Assembly (NCBI RefSeq): GCF_900107795.1
Contig: NZ_FNRL01000014.1
Span: forward strand, 1-64,000
DNA: 64,000 bases
From: Chitinophaga terrae (ex Kim and Jung 2007)
Lineage (GTDB): Bacteria; Bacteroidota; Bacteroidia; Chitinophagales; Chitinophagaceae
Direction of reading: 5' to 3'
This document shows positions 26,640-35,517 of this stretch, piece by piece. Within the stretch, counting starts at the first letter, position 1; every line of letters starts with the position of its first letter. The notes beneath the pieces are model-generated. The model was given only the letters and a program-made list of their open reading frames with translations. It was not told the origin of the DNA and did not search any database. The position numbers were made by a program, and so were the translations under genes.

Positions 26640-28433
26640 ATGATACATTTTGATCTCCCTAAGGAAAAGTCTTCTATCATCAAAGTCATTGGAATTGGCG
26701 GTGGTGGTAGCAACGCTGTGAATCATATGTATAGCCAACGCATTGAAGGGGTAAATTTCATTATTTGCAATACCGATGCTCAAGCTATTGCTAACAGCCC
26801 AGTTCCCAACAAAATACAGTTGGGACCTCATCTAACACAAGGGCTTGGAGCCGGTGCAAATCCTGAAATAGGGAAGCAGGCGACAGAAGAGTCCTTTGAA
26901 GAAATCAAAAAAATACTGGAGGTAAACACCAAAATGGCCTTCATTACTGCCGGTATGGGCGGCGGAACCGGAACCGGTGGCGCTCCTATCATTGCGCGTA
27001 TTTGTAAGGAACTGGGTATCCTCACAGTAGGTATCGTTACCACTCCATTCTCTTACGAAGGAAAGAAAAGGATGTTGCAGGCAGATGAAGGGATCACAAG
27101 GCTGAAAGAGTATGTAGATACCCTGCTGATCATCTCTAACGATAAATTACGTCAGAAATTCGGGGACCTGAAATTTAAGGCTGCCTTCGAAAAAGCTGAT
27201 AACGTGTTGGCTACCGCTGCAAAATGTATCACTGATGTGATCAACTCTACCGGTCAGATCAACGTCGACTTCGCCGATGTTTGCACCGTAATGAGAGACG
27301 GTGGCGTGGCTATCCTTGGTTCTGCAGTGGCTGAAGGTGAAAACCGCGCTCAAAGAGCGATCGAAGACGCGCTGTCTTCTCCATTGCTGAATGACAACGA
27401 TATCCGTGGCGCTAAATGGATCCTTATCAACATCTCTTCCTCCGAAGGTGAATTCGAACACACCCTCGACGAAATGGATGTTATCCAGGCTTATGTACAA
27501 AGCCAGGCCGGTGAGGATTGCGATGTTATCCTCGGTGTGGGCTACGATCAAAGCCTCGACCGCCAGTTAAGCGTTACTATTATCGCTACAGGTTTTGAAC
27601 AGAAACCGATCACTCAACATAAAGTCGCTCCTTCTAACCAGGAGAAAGTTGAACCTAAAATTGTAATGCAGTTAGGTAAAGATGGCGATGAGAAAAAGAT
27701 GAATATTCAACAAGCCCAGGGCGTTTTATTCCAGCAGGAACCACAAGACCTGATGGCTCCGCGCCTGATGGAACCTGTGAATATCCCATCTCAGCCGCAT
27801 CAGCAAACTCCTATTGCACCATCACGTCAGAACTATGTGCTGAATGTACAACAGGTACCGCCTGCAACACAGCCGGTTCAGGAAACAACGCCTCAGCCTT
27901 CCGCTCAGATGTATTCCCAGCCTGCGATGCAGCAACCTGTATATCAGCACCCGGTAACGCAGCCTAACAATATACCGCAGCAGAACATCAACGTGATCCA
28001 GCCGCAGGCAGGCAACCCGGCAGCCGGGTTCCAAAGCAGGCCAGCCCAGATCTACGTAGAGCCTGGAGCAACGCCAGCGCCTGAAATGAAAATGGTGTTC
28101 AAGGAAGAGGAAGAAAACAGCAATGTAAATACGCCGCCTGCTCCGCCGGAAGTGCCCATGCAGCAAGCATTAGAGGACCTGGAAGAGCAAAAACGCAAAC
28201 AAGCGGAAAGAGTGGCAAAATTGCGCAGCATCAGCTTCAATGTGAAGAACATGGAAAATAATGCTGAACTGGAAAATGTTCCGGCTTACCTGCGCCGCAA
28301 TATCAATCTCGAAAACGGCGCCGGCTCTGCTGAACAGTTCTATTCAAATTATACAGTTGGTGACCAGGGTCAGAATTTCCATCCTGAAATCAACACAATC
28401 AATACCTTTTTAGATGGGAAAAAGCCCGATTGA
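26640..28433 (+). CDS. ftsZ: Division GTPase FtsZ with long glutamine/proline-rich linker
   Basis: This 597-residue tubulin homologue forms the Z-ring. The GTPase core (about 1-320) has GIGGGGSNAVNHM, the signature GMGGGTGTGGAP, TPFSYEGKKR and ISNDKL; the synergy (T7) loop is in DFADVCTVMRDGG. From about 340 to 510 the chain is a long linker rich in Gln, Pro, Val and Asn, and the C-terminal part contains a Lys/Glu-rich helix and a short conserved-looking end. Such extended C-termini are common in Bacteroidota FtsZ. It is the last gene of the cluster, followed by a strong terminator. Confidence 0.96.
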   Translation: MIHFDLPKEKSSIIKVIGIGGGGSNAVNHMYSQRIEGVNFIICNTDAQAIANSPVPNKIQLGPHLTQGLGAGANPEIGKQATEESFEEIKKILEVNTKMAFITAGMGGGTGTGGAPIIARICKELGILTVGIVTTPFSYEGKKRMLQADEGITRLKEYVDTLLIISNDKLRQKFGDLKFKAAFEKADNVLATAAKCITDVINSTGQINVDFADVCTVMRDGGVAILGSAVAEGENRAQRAIEDALSSPLLNDNDIRGAKWILINISSSEGEFEHTLDEMDVIQAYVQSQAGEDCDVILGVGYDQSLDRQLSVTIIATGFEQKPITQHKVAPSNQEKVEPKIVMQLGKDGDEKKMNIQQAQGVLFQQEPQDLMAPRLMEPVNIPSQPHQQTPIAPSRQNYVLNVQQVPPATQPVQETTPQPSAQMYSQPAMQQPVYQHPVTQPNNIPQQNINVIQPQAGNPAAGFQSRPAQIYVEPGATPAPEMKMVFKEEEENSNVNTPPAPPEVPMQQALEDLEEQKRKQAERVAKLRSISFNVKNMENNAELENVPAYLRRNINLENGAGSAEQFYSNYTVGDQGQNFHPEINTINTFLDGKKPD

Positions 28434-28471
28434 TGAACACATTTGATTGTTTTTTAGTTGTGTTAAGAAAA

Positions 28472-28500
28472 ATCCTCCGGTTCTCCGGAGGATTTTTTAT
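28472..28500. terminator. Bidirectional terminator between ftsZ and the GH123-like gene
   Basis: A perfect 9-bp stem (ATCCTCCGG at 28472-28480 with 28485-28493) and a TTCT tetraloop are followed by T's on the plus strand and flanked by a run of A's on the left, so it can end both convergent transcripts. It ends exactly where the minus-strand stop codon begins. Confidence 0.88.
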
Positions 28501-30249
28501 TTAAAGAGCATTCAGTTCTTTTTTGGCTTTCTCCAGTATCGTGGCTACAGGAGTGGTTTTCAGCGTTTCTTCCTTGAAAGGTTTCAGGATGTTTTCCAGC
28601 TTCGATAGTGCCGCAGGATCACCCGCCAGTTCCTTTCGCAGGATACGGATCTTTTCATAATCCTGGATGCCTTCCACCAGCCTTTCGAACCGGATGGAAG
28701 ATCTCGGTCCCGGGTATACGAAATAGGTATCGCCGGCCGACCAGGTGCGGAACCTCGAATCTCTCAGCGGGTCCAGTACCCAACAATTATAAGCCCATCT
28801 CAGGTACCCGTTGTAGCCTTTATTGGCTGCATACCAACCCATAAATGTTGCTTCACCGGTAGGCGAAAAGCTAAAGGTATTAGGATATCCTTCTGTACAA
28901 CAGGTATAGAAGGTAGTTGGCAAACCTTTATCCAGCCTGGCTTTTAAAACATCCGCAGGATACGATTCCCTGAATGCGATACTGTAGTCATAGAGCTCCA
29001 GCCCCAATGGTGCATGGTAGCTGCCAGCCAGGGAAAGCTTGAAATCTTTATCCGCATTTTTAATAAGCTGCATAGCCGCTTTCATTGCTTCTTCAGGACG
29101 CTCGTCCATTGCGATCATGGTTTTCTCGAACCACCCCTTAGCTTTCAGATGCTTTACAAAATCTTTCAGCATTGGTTGCCAGTGGGCAGCATATTCGGGA
29201 CTTCCCGGTTTGGCCACGATAAACGTATCTTTCTTTGCTGCTTCGTCGTAGTAGTAAAACTTCAGGTTCCATGGGATCATGCTGTAACAGTTAATGCCTT
29301 TGCTGATGCCAAGATCCATCATGTATTGCACCCATTTATCAAAGATGGTGTAGTCGTATTCCCAGTCGCCGTTTTTCTTTTTTGTCCATTTCACCATTGA
29401 GCCATAAACATCCTGTGTCTGGCTGTTCCATGGGTCGTAGATAATAGTTGCCGTGATCATCTTCTGACCGGCATTGGCCAGCATCTGCGTATAAGGCTTC
29501 ATTGCCTTGAAATGCGCTTCGCTCCAGGGTTTTACGTTATACATTCTTGCCACCGCGTCGGGGCTTTGCCAAAGGTCTAAATGAAATTGCCAGTCTTTAG
29601 GGTCAGGCAATACGTGATTTAATACTGTTATTTCATATGGCAGCGTGATCTTTTGCGCAGCGGCCGATATGGTTACGGAGCCTTTATAAGTACCGGCGGG
29701 AACGGTTGCAGGCACCTTTACGCTTAACCAGACAGGTTGCGTGGTTTTGGCTGCCATGTCTTTCTTCCTGATGATATCGATACCATCGGCAACCAGCGAC
29801 GAATCATACACGCCCGGCGGATGTACGCCACAGCCGCCGCCTTCTTTATTCAGTCCGTCTGTCATTACATACCTCACAAAACCGGTAGATACCGCGTTAG
29901 CCGGGATCACTCCTCCGTTGGGGTTTACCAGTGGCGTTACATCGATTTTTACGCCTGGTTGTGCAGTTGTTGACCAGAGTACCAGCTGTGTATGAACTTT
30001 TTCGTTTTTCCAGGCTTTGGCGGCCCAGGCAGGAAATAATGCATCTGTTCCCGGAGCATTTCTTTTTTCATAACGGAGGTCAGCAGATCCAAAAGCCGCG
30101 TGTAGTTTGTTATCCTTTACAGCATTCCAGGTTGCCTGGTTAACGGGTTTAGGATCGGGAAGTTCAGTGTAATCGCGGGCCGGAGATTGAGCTAATAAGT
30201 TTTGTTGCAATGCCAGCAATACCAGCATGCCAAAAAATTTGTTCACCAT
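28501..30249 (-). CDS. Secreted GH123/DUF4091-like glycoside hydrolase
   Basis: This 582-residue protein has a signal peptide (MVNKFFGMLVLLALQQNLLAQ) followed by an N-terminal beta-sandwich (about 25-210) and a TIM-barrel-like domain. The adjacent acidic pair D382-E383 in MIAMDERPEE fits the Asp-Glu pair of GH123 beta-N-acetylgalactosaminidases, which use substrate-assisted catalysis. Other typical parts are YYDEAAK and a C-terminal RWAYNCWVLDPLRDSRF with GDTYFVYPG. The substrate is inferred to be an N-acetylhexosamine-containing glycan. It follows kup and a palindromic repeat. Confidence 0.8.
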   Translation of the reverse strand: MVNKFFGMLVLLALQQNLLAQSPARDYTELPDPKPVNQATWNAVKDNKLHAAFGSADLRYEKRNAPGTDALFPAWAAKAWKNEKVHTQLVLWSTTAQPGVKIDVTPLVNPNGGVIPANAVSTGFVRYVMTDGLNKEGGGCGVHPPGVYDSSLVADGIDIIRKKDMAAKTTQPVWLSVKVPATVPAGTYKGSVTISAAAQKITLPYEITVLNHVLPDPKDWQFHLDLWQSPDAVARMYNVKPWSEAHFKAMKPYTQMLANAGQKMITATIIYDPWNSQTQDVYGSMVKWTKKKNGDWEYDYTIFDKWVQYMMDLGISKGINCYSMIPWNLKFYYYDEAAKKDTFIVAKPGSPEYAAHWQPMLKDFVKHLKAKGWFEKTMIAMDERPEEAMKAAMQLIKNADKDFKLSLAGSYHAPLGLELYDYSIAFRESYPADVLKARLDKGLPTTFYTCCTEGYPNTFSFSPTGEATFMGWYAANKGYNGYLRWAYNCWVLDPLRDSRFRTWSAGDTYFVYPGPRSSIRFERLVEGIQDYEKIRILRKELAGDPAALSKLENILKPFKEETLKTTPVATILEKAKKELNAL

Positions 30250-30339
30250 TGCTACATTTTATAGATGTTTTCATTGCAGGGAGGCTGCTCCCTGTTTACC
30301 GAAGACCTGAAGATCAAAAATTTTTCGCGGAAAAAGAAA

Positions 30340-30538
30340 TTTCACGCAGAGAGGCAAAGGAAAGCAAAGAGGCATAAGAAATATTTTTAAGGAAAATAAG
30401 AAAGCAAAGGGAGCGAAAAATGTTATGTTATATAACACGATCATCGCTCCCTTTGCCTCTTAAAATCCGCTTCGGTCCAAAATCTTTTGCTTCTTTGCTC
30501 CTTTTTGCGTCTCTGCGGGAAACCCCTCTGCGGGAAAC
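30340..30538. repeat. Nested palindromic repeat downstream of kup (CGCAAAG family)
   Basis: The outer left arm starts TTTCACGCAGAGAGGCAAAG at 30340; the outer right arm, read on the minus strand from about 30522, starts TTTCCCGCAGAGACGCAAAA, an imperfect match. Inside lies a perfect 13-bp inverted repeat (GCAAAGGGAGCGA at 30404-30416 with 30444-30456). The CTCTGCGGGAAAC end is duplicated in tandem (to 30538). The right end is 6 bases from the kup stop codon. The arrangement and much of the sequence match the element at 53946-54183. Confidence 0.8.
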
Positions 30539-30543
30539 TTCAA

Positions 30544-32496
30544 CTAATGTATAATGCGTCGTAACTGCAGGTTGGTTACCGGCGCTACCACTAAAGGATA
30601 TTTTTCAATTGTAACATAGCTGGAATCCAATCCGAAACCTCTTTCTTCTGAAAGGGATATTTTCTTGAGGAAGAAATACATCTTCATAACCATACGCTCA
30701 TAGAGCGGCAGGTCATTATCATGCGAAAGGAATTTCTCCATTACAATGAACTGGAAATCGCCCACTACATTGTTTTTACTCAAAGATTCGTAACGGCTGG
30801 TGATATTCACTTCTTTATTTCTTACCATATCTTCCACTACCATTCTGAACATCAGGTTAATGCGTTGTTCCACTTTGAATCCAAGGCGGAATTCAACACG
30901 GATCACCTCGTTTGGTATGATGGTTTGAACAGAATATTCGCTCAGGTATGGTTCATCTACAACGTCCACATGTACAAACCAATATATATCGGCCCGTTTA
31001 GGTTTTTTGTTCAGGATGCTGTAAATGATCTTATGCTCAATTTCCTTCGGATTATCGGCGCTGCTCATATATACCAGGTGAGTAGCATATTTTGGAATAG
31101 AAGTATCATTGCTCAGCTCCTGGATAATTGGCAGATAATCTTCCAGCCTTACAAATTCCACGTAGCGGTTCTTGATCTTCCTGGATTTGAACCAGACGAT
31201 CATCACCAGGAACAGGGCTCCGGCTACGATTACTGTTACATAACCTCCATGTGCAAATTTGACAATATTGGCAAAGAGGAAAGAGAATTCGATGGTAAAG
31301 TATACCACCATATATAATAATATCCAGCCTATCCAGACTCGCCTTGTATATAGGTAAAAGGCAAAAAGGCAGGAGGTCATCAGCATACAGATCGTGATCG
31401 ACAGGCCGTATGCCGCCTCCATATTACCTGATTCCTGGAACAGGAGAACGATGGATACGCAACCTACGAACAGCATGGTATTGATACCCGGGATATACAA
31501 TTGTCCACGCATTTCTGTAGGGTAGTTCACCCTCATTTTAGGCCAGAGGTTCAGTCTCATAGCTTCAGCGATCAGGGTAAAAGATCCGGATATCAGCGCC
31601 TGGCTGGCTATGATAGAGGCCATGGTAGCGATGAGTACGCCAAAGATCACGAACCATTCCGGCATAATGGTGAAGAACGGGTTCTGATCTTTTGGCAGGA
31701 TCTGACCTTTTTGCGTAAGTAACCATGCGCCCTGGCCAAGATAGTTAAGGATGAGGCAGGTTTTTACAAAGATCCAGGAGATGCGGATATTTCCTTTACC
31801 GCAGTGCCCCAGGTCGGAATACAAAGCTTCTGCCCCGGTAGTACACAGGAAAACGGCTCCGAGGATCAGGAAACCGCTCGGATAGATAGTTAAGAGTTCA
31901 ATAGCATAATGAGGGCTGAAAGCCTTTAAAATGCTTAAATCGTCGGCAATATGCGAGATTCCGAGCACTCCCAGCATTGAGAACCAAAGGACCATGATAG
32001 GGCCGAACATACGGCCAATGGAGACGGTACCGAATTGCTGCATAATGAACAGCCCGGTTATAATTGCCAGAACGATTTTTACGATTGTCCATTGCCCGAG
32101 GTCTTTGAAGACTTCGAGGGTTCTGAGACCTTCAATGGCGGAGGTTACAGTGATAGGAGGAGTAATAATGCCATCGGCCAGCAGGGCGGCGCCACCGATC
32201 ATACCGAATATAACGGTCCATTTGGCGTGTCGTCGTACCAGGGCGTAGAGTGAGAAAATACCTCCTTCTCCTTTATTATCTGCCCGGAGGGTGAGAATAA
32301 CGTATTTAACAGTGGTTTGTAGGGTGAGGGTCCATATTATACAGGATATCCCTCCAATTACCAGCAGATCGCTGATAGGATTACCTCCTACTATGGCTTT
32401 AAAAACGTAGAGAGGAGAAGTACCAATATCTCCGTAGATAATTCCAAGAGCTACAACCAGTCCTGCCAGTGTAACCTTGTTAATGTTAATGCCCAC
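30544..32496 (-). CDS. kup: KUP-family potassium uptake protein
   Basis: This 650-residue membrane protein imports potassium by proton symport. The start is GTG (MGININKVTLAGLVVALGI). Family motifs are GIIYGDIGTSPLYVF, ADNKGEGGIFSLYALV, LLADGIITPPITV, and VFLCTTGAEALYSDLGHCG. About twelve membrane helices occupy residues 10-440 and a cytosolic C-terminal domain of about 200 residues follows. A Bacteroidota-type promoter lies just upstream and a large palindrome just downstream. Confidence 0.95.
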   Translation of the reverse strand: MGININKVTLAGLVVALGIIYGDIGTSPLYVFKAIVGGNPISDLLVIGGISCIIWTLTLQTTVKYVILTLRADNKGEGGIFSLYALVRRHAKWTVIFGMIGGAALLADGIITPPITVTSAIEGLRTLEVFKDLGQWTIVKIVLAIITGLFIMQQFGTVSIGRMFGPIMVLWFSMLGVLGISHIADDLSILKAFSPHYAIELLTIYPSGFLILGAVFLCTTGAEALYSDLGHCGKGNIRISWIFVKTCLILNYLGQGAWLLTQKGQILPKDQNPFFTIMPEWFVIFGVLIATMASIIASQALISGSFTLIAEAMRLNLWPKMRVNYPTEMRGQLYIPGINTMLFVGCVSIVLLFQESGNMEAAYGLSITICMLMTSCLFAFYLYTRRVWIGWILLYMVVYFTIEFSFLFANIVKFAHGGYVTVIVAGALFLVMIVWFKSRKIKNRYVEFVRLEDYLPIIQELSNDTSIPKYATHLVYMSSADNPKEIEHKIIYSILNKKPKRADIYWFVHVDVVDEPYLSEYSVQTIIPNEVIRVEFRLGFKVEQRINLMFRMVVEDMVRNKEVNITSRYESLSKNNVVGDFQFIVMEKFLSHDNDLPLYERMVMKMYFFLKKISLSEERGFGLDSSYVTIEKYPLVVAPVTNLQLRRIIH

Positions 32497-32523
32497 GTAA
32501 TAAAAAGTTGGTTAAAAAGCCCA

Positions 32524-32554
32524 CAAAATTAGGGGTAAATCTTGATTCTCCAAT
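32524..32554 (-). promoter_or_regulatory. Bacteroidota-type promoter of kup
   Basis: On the minus strand, -7 element TAATTTTG (32531-32524) matches TAnnTTTG, and ATTG (one mismatch to TTTG) lies exactly 19 bases upstream. This gives a leader of about 20 nt. Confidence 0.6.
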
Positions 32555-32587
32555 ATTAATCTTGGAGGGAGCTAACGGGGGGAAAGA

Positions 32588-32621
32588 AAAAACCTCTCCC
32601 GGTTGATCGGGAGAGGTTTTT
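32588..32621 (-). terminator. Intrinsic terminator of the ompA-family gene
   Basis: A stem of about 14 bp (AAAAACCTCTCCCG with its complement, 6-nt loop at 32602-32607) lies 30 bases past the stop codon and is followed by TTT-rich sequence on the minus strand. Confidence 0.85.
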
Positions 32622-32650
32622 AGTTATTTACTCGATAAGAGTGGTATTGA

Positions 32651-34195
32651 TTAGTTAGCAGGAGCTAAGTCAACAGTACCAGACTCACCAGGAGTGTTTT
32701 GTTTGATGAAGCGACCGCGATCGATACCTTGTTTGTCAGCCAGGTAGTCGATAACTGCATCTACACGGCGGCTGCTCAGGTCAACACCACCTTTTTTACC
32801 TTTAGCACCAGCGTGGCCGGTAACCAGCACGTTGCAAGAAGGATTAGCTTTCAGAGTAGAAGCAACTGAAGCGAGGATAGCTTCTTGATCTTTACCTACT
32901 TTAGTGGTAGCACCTTTGAAGGAAACGCTAGGCAGAACCAGGGAACCGCAAGTTACTACTGGAGTTTTGCAGCATTCTGGATCTGGGCATTTACCAACGC
33001 CATCAGCATCAACTGGTTGGCAGTAAGTAGGAGTGATCAGTTGTTTGTCTTTGTAATCAGGAACGCCATCACCGTCTGTATCTTTAGCAACACCGTGAGA
33101 ATCAACAGGCGCGCCAGCAGGAGTGTTAGGTTCGCGATCGAATTGGTCAGTTACACCATCACCATCAGCATCTGGTAATACTGGAGCTGGCAGTTTCATG
33201 TGACGAGGGCTGCTCAACTCGCTGTAAGCGTACTCCAATGGGTTGATCCACCATAATGGTTGAACGCGTTTAGAAGCGTTACCCAGGTTGAAGTTCAGGC
33301 GTAATGAAGTGTAAGAATAGAAATCTTTGGTAGAACCACCTGGACCAGGATAACCATCTAAGTAAGCATCAAATGGCATGGTGATTTTTTCTTCAACGCC
33401 GATGTTGAAACGTTTAGACACTTTGAACGCGATACCAGTACCGAGGTCAAGTGCGTGACGGATCAGCTGGTTGTCGTTGTGACGACCGATAGAGATCCTG
33501 TTACCTTGAGAAGGAGCGTTTTGCTCGTATTTTTTGTCTCTCAGGTCGTTCAGTTGTTTTCTGATATCGCTGCGTTTAGCGCCGAAGTTAATACCAGAGT
33601 AGTTGTAACCATTTCCGTTAGCATCCAATGCGTCAACGTCTACGTCAGCAACTACAACAGAGTAACCAGCTAATGCATACCAGTTTACTTTAGGCTCAGC
33701 TCTGTAGAACAGGATGTTGCTGAGAGAAGCGATCATGTCTAAAGACAGCTGGTGGTTCTGTGATTTGTAGTTAGGTACGATCATACCACCATTTAAAGCT
33801 GCGGTTTTAGCCCAAGGATTGCCGTTTGCAGCAATGGTTGGACGCAGCTTGTAGTCCTGACCTTTGTCGATAGAACCGATGTACTCAGCTCTTAAAGAGA
33901 AAGTATGACCCAGTGCTTTTCTCAGGGAAATACCACCACCAAAACCAGGTTGAGGAGGAACAGTTCCGCTAATCAGGTGAAGACCACCGTGAAGACCTAA
34001 TTCCCACATATCTCTCGGCTTAGCCGGGAAATTCGACTGATGGTTCAGGAAGTTGGTTTGTTGTACCATACGGCCGCGCCCAACTTTGGAAGAGTCCAGA
34101 GCATCATAGCCGGTTGGTGTAACCTGTGCAAAACTAGTAGATGCTGCCAGTAAACCCACAGCGCCTGCCAGTAATAAGTACTTTTTGCTTGCCAT
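32651..34195 (-). CDS. OmpA-family outer membrane protein with TSP3-type calcium repeats
   Basis: This 514-residue protein has a signal peptide (cleavage near STSFAQ), an N-terminal outer-membrane barrel (about 60-310), calcium-binding-type repeats DADGDGV and DTDGDGV with a Cys-containing segment (CQPVDADGVGKCPDPECC), and a C-terminal OmpA-like peptidoglycan-binding domain (VTGHAGAKGKKGGVDLSSRRVDAV split across helices, then KQNTPGES). It has near-consensus promoter and terminator, and its even codon choice suggests strong expression. It is probably a major surface protein that anchors the outer membrane. Confidence 0.9.
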   Translation of the reverse strand: MASKKYLLLAGAVGLLAASTSFAQVTPTGYDALDSSKVGRGRMVQQTNFLNHQSNFPAKPRDMWELGLHGGLHLISGTVPPQPGFGGGISLRKALGHTFSLRAEYIGSIDKGQDYKLRPTIAANGNPWAKTAALNGGMIVPNYKSQNHQLSLDMIASLSNILFYRAEPKVNWYALAGYSVVVADVDVDALDANGNGYNYSGINFGAKRSDIRKQLNDLRDKKYEQNAPSQGNRISIGRHNDNQLIRHALDLGTGIAFKVSKRFNIGVEEKITMPFDAYLDGYPGPGGSTKDFYSYTSLRLNFNLGNASKRVQPLWWINPLEYAYSELSSPRHMKLPAPVLPDADGDGVTDQFDREPNTPAGAPVDSHGVAKDTDGDGVPDYKDKQLITPTYCQPVDADGVGKCPDPECCKTPVVTCGSLVLPSVSFKGATTKVGKDQEAILASVASTLKANPSCNVLVTGHAGAKGKKGGVDLSSRRVDAVIDYLADKQGIDRGRFIKQNTPGESGTVDLAPAN

Positions 34196-34508
34196 AATTG
34201 TTTTTTTTATTAAAAACTGTTAAAAATTTACTAATAACCCGTTTTTTACCTAGCAAAGGTAAATATCATTAATGAATATACAAATTTTTCTTGCAATATT
34301 ATTTTCATTGATAAGTCCTTCACTATTAGAGCTTAAATGAAACTATTTATATACCTTAATTTTAGTTACGTTAAGGTTATGTGTATGCTTTGTTAACAGA
34401 TCCTTTAACTGCTGTTAAAAGAATGTTATACTCCTAATACAAATTAAAGGCCAAAATGTTAAAATATGAGTTATAAAACCTAGCTTAGCAATCCTTTTTA
34501 TTTCAGAC
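34196..34508. other. Divergent AT-rich promoter region between ompA-family gene and polyprenyl synthase
   Basis: About 313 AT-rich bases. It holds the strong minus-strand promoter at 34254-34284 and a leader of about 55 nt for the ompA-family gene. On the plus side no clear TAnnTTTG was found before the polyprenyl synthase ATG. No gene or repeat seen. Confidence 0.5.
34254..34284 (-). promoter_or_regulatory. Bacteroidota consensus promoter of the ompA-family gene
   Basis: On the minus strand TTTG (34284-34281), a 19-base spacer and TACCTTTG (34261-34254) match the TTTG-N19-TAnnTTTG consensus of the Bacteroidota primary sigma factor exactly. This is the best promoter in the window. Confidence 0.85.
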
Positions 34509-35474
34509 ATGGACGAGATTAAACACCTGATAAGTAAAGAATTAAAAGATTTTGAGCACAAATTTGCAGATTCAGTAAAAAGTCATGTACCCTTACTGGA
34601 CAGGATCATGCATTATATCGTTAAACGCAAGGGAAAGCAGATCCGCCCGATGTTTGTATTCTTATCAGCTAAATTATTTAATGCCAATGTCAACGAAAGT
34701 ACATACAGGGCTGCCGCACTGGTAGAACTGCTCCACACTGCCACCCTGGTGCATGACGATGTGGTAGATGATGCCAATGAAAGAAGAGGATTGTTTTCTA
34801 TCAATGCTTTATGGAAAAATAAGATCGCAGTACTGGTAGGCGACTACCTCCTGTCGAAAGGCCTGCTGCTCTCGCTTAACAACAACGACTTCAGAACCTT
34901 GCAACTTCTCTCCGTTGCCGTAAAGGAAATGAGTGAAGGAGAATTACTGCAGATAGAGAAAACAAGAAAATTAAATATAAAAGAAGATATATACTTCGAA
35001 ATTATACGCCGTAAAACAGCTTCATTATTAGCCTCCGCCTGCGCCGCCGGCGCATGGAGCAGCAGTGAAAACGAAGAGATCACGGAACAAATGCGCCTCT
35101 TCGGCGAAAAAGTAGGCATCGCCTTCCAGATAAAAGATGACCTGTTCGATTACGGTTCTGCCAAAATAGGCAAACCTACAGGTATCGACATCCGGGAGAA
35201 AAAGATGACCCTACCCCTTATCTATACCCTGGACCATGCCTCCAACGAAAACCGCCGGAAAATTATCAACATCGTAAAAAACCATAACACGGATAAGGAA
35301 AAAGTGGCAGAAGTGATTGAAATGGTGAAAGCCTCCGGAGGTATTGACTATACCAGGCAAAAAATGTTTGAATACCGTGACGACGCCCTGGCCATCCTGA
35401 AAAAATTTCCTGACAATGATTTCAGGAAGGGACTTGAATCACTGGTTCGTTTTACAACCGACAGAACATTTTAG
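34509..35474 (+). CDS. ispB: Trans-polyprenyl diphosphate synthase (octaprenyl/heptaprenyl type)
   Basis: This 321-residue enzyme extends farnesyl diphosphate with isopentenyl units to make the long side chain of quinones. It has GKQIRPMFVFLSAKLF, the first Asp-rich motif LVHDDVVDDANERRG, the GDYLLSKG segment and the second Asp-rich motif FQIKDDLFDY followed by GKPTGIDIREKKMTLPLIYTL. Bulky or small residues before the first DD motif set chain length, which I cannot call with confidence; menaquinone side-chain synthesis is the likely use. It lies 43 bases before recJ. Confidence 0.9.
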   Translation: MDEIKHLISKELKDFEHKFADSVKSHVPLLDRIMHYIVKRKGKQIRPMFVFLSAKLFNANVNESTYRAAALVELLHTATLVHDDVVDDANERRGLFSINALWKNKIAVLVGDYLLSKGLLLSLNNNDFRTLQLLSVAVKEMSEGELLQIEKTRKLNIKEDIYFEIIRRKTASLLASACAAGAWSSSENEEITEQMRLFGEKVGIAFQIKDDLFDYGSAKIGKPTGIDIREKKMTLPLIYTLDHASNENRRKIINIVKNHNTDKEKVAEVIEMVKASGGIDYTRQKMFEYRDDALAILKKFPDNDFRKGLESLVRFTTDRTF

Positions 35475-35517
35475 AAAAAATAAAAAATAATGTAATATGC
35501 AATAGCCATAAAATCTC

